Source: Firmicutes bacterium CAG:110 | Lineage (GTDB): Bacteria; Bacillota; Clostridia; Oscillospirales; Oscillospiraceae | Assembly (NCBI GenBank): GCA_000434635.1 | Contig: HF988136.1 | Span: 11,932-29,501, forward strand | DNA: 17,570 nucleotides | Direction of reading: 5' to 3' | Shown here: piece by piece, positions 13,295 through 17,570 of the stretch | How positions within the stretch are numbered: position 1 is the stretch's first letter | How the letters are laid out: each line of letters opens with the position of its first letter | Notes under the pieces: model-generated | Database searches by the model: none | What the model was told of the DNA's origin: nothing | The model's input: only the letters and a program-made list of their open reading frames with translations | Position numbers and translations under genes: made by a program

Positions 13295-16066
13295 ATGGCA
13301 GATTATCTGGCAGGTTTCTATCCCGAGTGGGTAGATAAAGAAGAAAATCCCAGGCAGATCATTTTAGACTTGGGCAAAATGATCACCAACCGGATCCCCG
13401 TAAAGCTTGGATTTCAAAAGCTCAACAAGTACGATCCCGAGTACTGGGGTCTTGCTACTCTCTTAACCGACGAGCAGGCAGAGGTGGCTCTGAAGATGGG
13501 TGTGAGAAAGCCCAAGACCATGGCCGACATGGTAAAACTCACCGGCAAGAGCGAGGAAGAACTGGAAAAGATTCTGGGCGATATGTCCTTTATGGGCATT
13601 CTGGAGTACAACTGGGAGAATCCCACCCGCACCAAGCAGTGGGTCCTGCCCATGTTCGTTCCCGGCAGTGCGGAATTTACCAACATGAATGACACCATCC
13701 TGAAGAAATATCCCAAAATGGGTCGTTTCTTCGAGCGGATGAGTCGTCTGCCTCTGGAGAAGGTCACCCCCATGGTACCTCCCGGAGGCGCCGGCATCGG
13801 CATGCACGTGATCCCTGTGGAAAAGGCCATCGAAACCGAGAACCAGTCCATTTCGGTGGAACATATCTCCCACTGGCTGGATAAGTATGAGGGCAAGTAC
13901 GCCGCATCTCCCTGCTCCTGCCGCAAATCCCGTCTGACCTTCGATGAAGGCTGTGCCGATGACCCCGAAGGCTGGTGTGTTGCCGTGGGCGACATGGCTG
14001 ATTACGTGGTGGAAACCGGTAAGGGTGGCCGCTACATCACCAAGGAAGAGGCTCTGGAAATCTTCCGCAAGGGCGAGGAAAACGGCTTCGTCCATCAGAT
14101 CACCAACATTGACGGTGCAGACAAAATCTTCGCCATCTGCAACTGCAACATCAATGTCTGCTATGCTCTGCGTACCTCCCAGCTGTTCAACACCCCCAAC
14201 CTGTCCAGAAGCGCCTATGTGGCACGGGTGGAAAAGGACGACTGCGTTGCCTGCGGCAAGTGCGTGGAGGTCTGCCCTGCCGGTGCTGTGAAGCTGGGTC
14301 AGAAACTGTGCACCAAGGACGGCAAGCAGGTAGAGTATCCCAAGCATCCCCTGCCCAGCGAGATGAAATGGGGCCCCCATATGTGGGATGAAAACTATAG
14401 GGACAACAACCGCATCAACTGCTACGATACCGGTACCGCTCCCTGCAAGACTGCATGTCCTGCACACATTGCCGTCCAGGGTTACCTGAAGATGGCCGCT
14501 CAGGGCCGCTACACCGAAGCCCTGGCGCTGATCAAGAAAGATAATCCCCTGCCCGCTATCTGCGGCCGCATCTGCAACCGCCGCTGTGAGGACGCCTGTA
14601 CCAGAGGCTCCATCGACCAGGCTATCGCCATTGACGAGGTCAAGAAGTTCATTGCCCAGCAGGATCTGGACGCAGAAACCCGCTATATCCCCAAAAAGGT
14701 GGTTCCCTCCCTCAACGGCTCCTTCTCTGAGAAGGTCGCTATCATCGGCGCAGGCCCTGCGGGATTAAGCTGTGCTTTCTATCTGGCTGAAAAGGGTTAC
14801 TCCCCCGTGATTTTCGAAAAGAACGAAAAGCCCGGCGGTATGCTCCGCTACGGCATCCCCAGCTTCAAGCTGGAGAAAGATGTGATCGATGCCGAAATCG
14901 ACATCATCAAGGCCATGGGCGTGGAGATCAAGTGCGGCATTGAAGTGGGCAAGGATGTGACGCTGGACGAACTGCGTGCACAGGGTTACAAGGCATTCTA
15001 CATTGCCATCGGCTGCCAGGGCGGACGTAAAGCGGGTATCCCCGGTGAGGATGCAGAAGGTGTCATGACCGCCGTGGACTTCCTTCGCACTGTCGGCGCT
15101 GACGAAAGCTATCCTGTAACCGGCAAGGCTGTGGTTGTTGGCGGCGGCAATGTGGCCATCGACGTGGCAAGAACCGCCCAGCGCTGCGGCGCAGAGTCTG
15201 TAGCTATGTTCTGCCTGGAGCCTCGGGACAAGATGCCCGCCTCCGAAGAAGAAATCGCAGAAGCTCTGGAAGAGGATGTGACAATCGACTGCGGCTGGGG
15301 CCCCAAGGAAATTCTCACTGAAAACGGCCGTGTAACCGGCATCGTCTTCAAGCGCTGCGTCAGCGTATGGGATAAAGACGGCAAGTTTGCACCTGCATAT
15401 GATGAAAATGACACCAAGACCGTTCCCTGCGACCGGGTATTCCTGTCCATCGGTCAGAGCATTCTGTGGGGTGATCTGCTGAAAGGCTCCAAGGTGGAAC
15501 TGGGCCGCGGAAATGGTGCAGTTGCAGACAGCCTTACCTATCAGACCGCGGAACCCGATATCTTCGTTGGCGGCGATGCGTACACCGGCCCCAAGTTTGC
15601 CATCGATGCCATCGCTGCTGGCCGTGAGGGTGCTATCTCCATCCACCGGTTCGTGCAGCCCCATTCCAGTCTGACTATCGGCCGTAACCGCCGTGAATTC
15701 ATCGCCCTGGATAAGGACAACATCAAGGTAGAGCAGTACGACAACGCCTCCCGTCAGATCCCCGGCACCCGTAAGGATGTTGACCACAAGAAGTCCTTCC
15801 GGGATGCAAAGCTCCCCTTCACGGAAGAGCAGGTCAAGGCAGAAACGGCAAGATGCCTGGGCTGCGGCGCATCCGTCGTTGACCCCAACAAGTGCATCGG
15901 CTGCGGTGTCTGCACCACCAAGTGTGAATTCGGTGCCATTAAGCTCCATCGTGAGCGCCCCGAGTGTTCCAACATGATCCCCAGCGAGAAGAAGTTGCCT
16001 TATGTTCTGGGAAACGGTGCAAAGCAGGCCCTGAAGATCAAGTTCTCCAAGAAAAAGGAGCAGTAG
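13295..16066 (+). CDS. Multi-domain Fe-S/FAD NAD(P)H oxidoreductase (GltD-like core)
   Basis: 923 residues; ATG 13295 with AAAGGAG upstream. In order: a winged-helix-like N-terminal region (~40-115); a cysteine module with CSCR at 207-210 and CNCNINVC at 282-289; one ferredoxin motif CVACGKCVEVCP (317-328); a Fer4_20 domain (PCKTACPAH at ~384-388, ICGRICNRRCEDAC at ~423-435) as in GltD and dihydropyrimidine dehydrogenase; an FAD Rossmann fold GAGPAGL (485-491) with EKNEKPGGMLRYGIP; an NAD(P) Rossmann fold VVGGGNVAIDVARTA (~616); the FAD-closing FVGGDAYTGPKFAIDAIAAG; and a C-terminal CIGCGVCTTKCEFG cluster (867-877) after CLGC (854-857). It is a soluble enzyme moving electrons between NAD(P)H and ferredoxin-type clusters. 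It lies between hypB and hypA with almost no spacing. The true electron acceptor is not evident; maturation or supply of a nickel enzyme is inference. Confidence 0.88.
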   Translation: MADYLAGFYPEWVDKEENPRQIILDLGKMITNRIPVKLGFQKLNKYDPEYWGLATLLTDEQAEVALKMGVRKPKTMADMVKLTGKSEEELEKILGDMSFMGILEYNWENPTRTKQWVLPMFVPGSAEFTNMNDTILKKYPKMGRFFERMSRLPLEKVTPMVPPGGAGIGMHVIPVEKAIETENQSISVEHISHWLDKYEGKYAASPCSCRKSRLTFDEGCADDPEGWCVAVGDMADYVVETGKGGRYITKEEALEIFRKGEENGFVHQITNIDGADKIFAICNCNINVCYALRTSQLFNTPNLSRSAYVARVEKDDCVACGKCVEVCPAGAVKLGQKLCTKDGKQVEYPKHPLPSEMKWGPHMWDENYRDNNRINCYDTGTAPCKTACPAHIAVQGYLKMAAQGRYTEALALIKKDNPLPAICGRICNRRCEDACTRGSIDQAIAIDEVKKFIAQQDLDAETRYIPKKVVPSLNGSFSEKVAIIGAGPAGLSCAFYLAEKGYSPVIFEKNEKPGGMLRYGIPSFKLEKDVIDAEIDIIKAMGVEIKCGIEVGKDVTLDELRAQGYKAFYIAIGCQGGRKAGIPGEDAEGVMTAVDFLRTVGADESYPVTGKAVVVGGGNVAIDVARTAQRCGAESVAMFCLEPRDKMPASEEEIAEALEEDVTIDCGWGPKEILTENGRVTGIVFKRCVSVWDKDGKFAPAYDENDTKTVPCDRVFLSIGQSILWGDLLKGSKVELGRGNGAVADSLTYQTAEPDIFVGGDAYTGPKFAIDAIAAGREGAISIHRFVQPHSSLTIGRNRREFIALDKDNIKVEQYDNASRQIPGTRKDVDHKKSFRDAKLPFTEEQVKAETARCLGCGASVVDPNKCIGCGVCTTKCEFGAIKLHRERPECSNMIPSEKKLPYVLGNGAKQALKIKFSKKKEQ

Positions 16067-16411
16067 ATGCACGAACTGGGTGTTGTGTTTCATATTATCG
16101 ACTCTTTGGAAGAAGTCGCCAAAGAAAATGATGTGACCCAGATCCAGAGCGTAACCATTGAGATTGGTGAGGTATCCACGGTGATCCCTCACTATCTCAC
16201 CGATTGCTGGGAATGGGCCATCAAAAAGAAGCCTATGCTCACAGGCTGCGCAATGAAGGTGGAAATCCTGCCGGCAATTACCTGGTGTGACGGCTGCAAG
16301 CAGGAATACCCCACTGTGCAGCACGGTCGCATCTGCCCATATTGTGGCAGTGAGAAGACCTGGCTTTTGAAGGGAAACGAACTAAACATCAAAGAAGTAG
16401 AAGTTATATAA
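16067..16411 (+). CDS. hypA: HypA nickel metallochaperone
   Basis: 114 residues, the normal HypA size. It starts MHELGVVFHIIDSLEEVAKE: the N-terminal Met-His-Glu is the nickel site of the family. Core strand VTIEIGEVSTVIPHYL matches the usual G-E-x-S-x-V-x-P pattern. The zinc domain has CDGC (residues 74-77) and CPYC (90-93), 12 residues apart. HypA hands nickel to client enzymes together with HypB and is the specificity partner. The ATG follows the oxidoreductase TAG without a single spacer base, so translation is coupled; the Shine-Dalgarno (AAAAAGGAG) lies inside the upstream gene. The gene is separated from hypB by the 923-residue flavoprotein, unlike the usual hypA-hypB adjacency. No other hyp gene is in the window. 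Confidence 0.92.
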   Translation: MHELGVVFHIIDSLEEVAKENDVTQIQSVTIEIGEVSTVIPHYLTDCWEWAIKKKPMLTGCAMKVEILPAITWCDGCKQEYPTVQHGRICPYCGSEKTWLLKGNELNIKEVEVI

Positions 16412-16423
16412 GGAGGTTATCTT

Positions 16424-17455
16424 ATGTTATTCCAGATTTATGGTGAAACCGCCGGTTTCCAGCTTCTTGGCTGGCTGATGGTATTTGTGGGTCTGATTCT
16501 CGCCAATGAATTTGCACGCCGGACAAAATGGGGCGGCATTGCCTGCTTCCTGGTTCTGCCCGCAGGTCTGACTATTTACTTTATCTCCATTTATGTAGGC
16601 GCTGCTATGGGTGCCCAGTGGGCGCTGAATAATCCCACCTATGTCTACATGAACAGCTGGTTCCATTATTTCAAGCTCTATGCCGCGACATTGGGCTGCA
16701 TCGGCTTTATGATGCTGAAATACAAGTGGTCCATCGGCAAAACGGATTGGTTCAAGGTGTTCCCCTTCCTGATCGTGGCCGCCAATATTCTGATTGCTGT
16801 GGTCAGCGACTTCGAATCCGGCATCAAGGGTGCCCTTTCTCCCGACGGCTGGTGGCTGTCCAGCGAAAATGTCTGGCTCTATGGTGGCTGGTGGAACTGG
16901 CTCAACGGCGCTGCCGGTATCATCAACATCTTCTGCATGACCGGCTGGTGGGGTATCTACGCTTCCAAAGATAAGAAAGATATGCTGTGGCCCGATATGA
17001 TCTGGCTGTATATCCTGGCCTATGATGTGTGGAACTTCCAGTACACCTATCTGAACCTGCCTACCCACACATGGTATTGCGGTCTGGCGCTGCTGCTGGC
17101 CCCCACTGTTGCTAATGCCCTGTGGAATAAGGGCGGCTGGATCCAGAACCGGGCAAATACCCTGGCTCTGTGGTGTATGTTTGCTCAGGTGTTCCCCCTG
17201 TTCCAGGATAGGAGCATCTTCACTACCCTCCCGGTACTGTATGCTGACGGCTTCATGGATGCCGCTATCCGTCCGACCCTGGTAAATCCTGTTCCCCAGG
17301 GCGTGATTTCCATTGCTTCGCTGGCCATCAATGTGCTGGCTCTGGCGCTGATTATCAAGCGCTCCAAGGAACAGAAGAAGAATCCCTACAAGCAGGAAAT
17401 TTTCACTGACGCCAAGGGCTTCCAGCTGGCAATGGCTAGAGCGGAAGATAAGTAA
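16424..17455 (+). CDS. Polytopic membrane protein, DUF5692 family
   Basis: 343 residues; ATG 16424 with AAGGAGG 7 bases upstream, overlapping the hypA stop. It is hydrophobic nearly throughout with about nine membrane segments and is very rich in Trp and Tyr: WWLSSENVWLYGGWWNWLNG, then CMTGWWGIYASKDKKDMLWP, YDVWNFQYTYLNLPTHTWYC. Membrane-embedded polar and acidic positions recur (NEFARR near residue 27, VSDFESGIKG, DMIWLYILAYDVWN, FQDRSIF), as in transporters or redox membrane subunits. I believe this is DUF5692, a family with no established function. No heme-binding His pairs or Cys clusters stand out. Its place as the last gene of the hypB-flavoprotein-hypA operon suggests nickel or metal uptake, or a membrane partner of the flavoprotein; both are inference. 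A short cytoplasmic tail ends the protein. Confidence 0.75.
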   Translation: MLFQIYGETAGFQLLGWLMVFVGLILANEFARRTKWGGIACFLVLPAGLTIYFISIYVGAAMGAQWALNNPTYVYMNSWFHYFKLYAATLGCIGFMMLKYKWSIGKTDWFKVFPFLIVAANILIAVVSDFESGIKGALSPDGWWLSSENVWLYGGWWNWLNGAAGIINIFCMTGWWGIYASKDKKDMLWPDMIWLYILAYDVWNFQYTYLNLPTHTWYCGLALLLAPTVANALWNKGGWIQNRANTLALWCMFAQVFPLFQDRSIFTTLPVLYADGFMDAAIRPTLVNPVPQGVISIASLAINVLALALIIKRSKEQKKNPYKQEIFTDAKGFQLAMARAEDK

Positions 17456-17467
17456 CCCACATAGCAC

Positions 17468-17497
17468 AGAGGCTGCAGAATTTCTGCAGCCTCTTTT
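17468..17497 (+). terminator. Rho-independent terminator of the hypB operon
   Basis: AGAGGCTGCAGA-ATT-TCTGCAGCCTCT is a perfect 12-bp stem with a three-base loop followed by TTT, 12 bases after the membrane-protein stop. It closes the four-gene operon. Confidence 0.85.
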
Positions 17498-17570
17498 CAT
17501 ATTCGTCACCCTTCGATGCTTCTCGTGTGCTTCTAACATGTTATACTGAACTTCAATTAAAATCTTTAAA

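Noticed and set aside
13463..14467. Minus-strand 334-codon frame opposite the flavoprotein N-terminus
   Set aside because: Opposite an unmistakable Fe-S/FAD protein; composition typical of antisense frames.
14765..16324. 519-codon minus-strand open frame opposite the flavoprotein and hypA
   Set aside because: A shadow of strongly biased codons in the real gene; it crosses two genuine genes and has no start signal.
12620..16411. Reading hypA/hypB as proof of a [NiFe]-hydrogenase locus
   Set aside because: No large or small subunit, HypC/D/E/F or maturation protease is in the window, and the genes are interleaved with a flavoprotein instead.
1..17570. CRISPR arrays, tRNA or rRNA genes, integrase or transposase genes
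   Set aside because: I looked for regularly spaced repeats, cloverleaf-like sequence and recombinase motifs and saw none.
17500..17570. Possible promoter (TGTTATACT near 17539-17547) for a gene beyond the right edge
   Set aside because: There is an extended -10-like match but no convincing -35 and no gene visible within the window.

Overview
The window looks like chromosomal DNA (or an assembled contig) from an anaerobic gut Firmicute of the Oscillospiraceae/Ruminococcaceae type. The reasons are strong AGGAGG ribosome-binding sites with some GTG/TTG starts, a lipoprotein solute-binding protein, many LysR regulators, CD1108/CD1110/CD1112-type conjugative-element proteins, and a highly ferredoxin-like flavoprotein. 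This assignment rests on protein style only; no marker gene or rRNA is present.

Layout. (1) 1-559: C-terminal part of an MFS transporter that enters from the left edge. (2) About 590-2414: a decayed block of a conjugative element, read mostly on the minus strand: C-terminal half of a VirB6/TrbL-like protein, a broken PrgI gene and the first ~165 codons of a VirB4-like ATPase. One small intact membrane-protein gene lies in the opposite direction. The block abuts and truncates (3) a sugar-type ABC solute-binding lipoprotein gene (minus, to 3299). (4) 3580-5371: two overlapping LysR regulator genes, the first divergent from the binding protein, closed by a long palindrome at 5374-5454. (5) 5506-8394: a third LysR regulator divergent from a GPH-family symporter, with readable promoters and a T-N11-A operator between them. 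The symporter gene runs into the last codons of a UbiX-like flavin prenyltransferase, followed by an intact LpdD-like gene: the remains of a prenylated-FMN decarboxylase locus. (6) About 8632-11574: a second block of conjugative-element genes, full of deletion fusions: a helicase with most of its middle missing, joined to a CHAP hydrolase tail, plus three small element proteins and a frameshifted small gene. (7) 11711-17497: an apparently intact unit, an FCD-type GntR regulator divergent from a four-gene operon hypB - Fe-S/FAD oxidoreductase (923 aa) - hypA - DUF5692 membrane protein, ended by a strong terminator.

The operon in region 7 is the most interesting part. HypA and HypB are nickel-delivery proteins, yet no hydrogenase subunit and no hypC/D/E/F is seen here. 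The two nickel chaperones bracket a large multi-cluster flavoprotein and are followed by a Trp-rich polytopic membrane protein of unknown function. The very tight gene spacing implies that the four act together, perhaps to mature or feed electrons to a nickel enzyme encoded elsewhere; that role is inference.

Regions 2, 5 and 6 share one theme: gene fragments joined cleanly inside reading frames at about 600, 2415, 7930, 9102, 9810 and possibly 11205. This suggests repeated deletion in decaying mobile DNA, although assembly error at some joins cannot be excluded from sequence alone.
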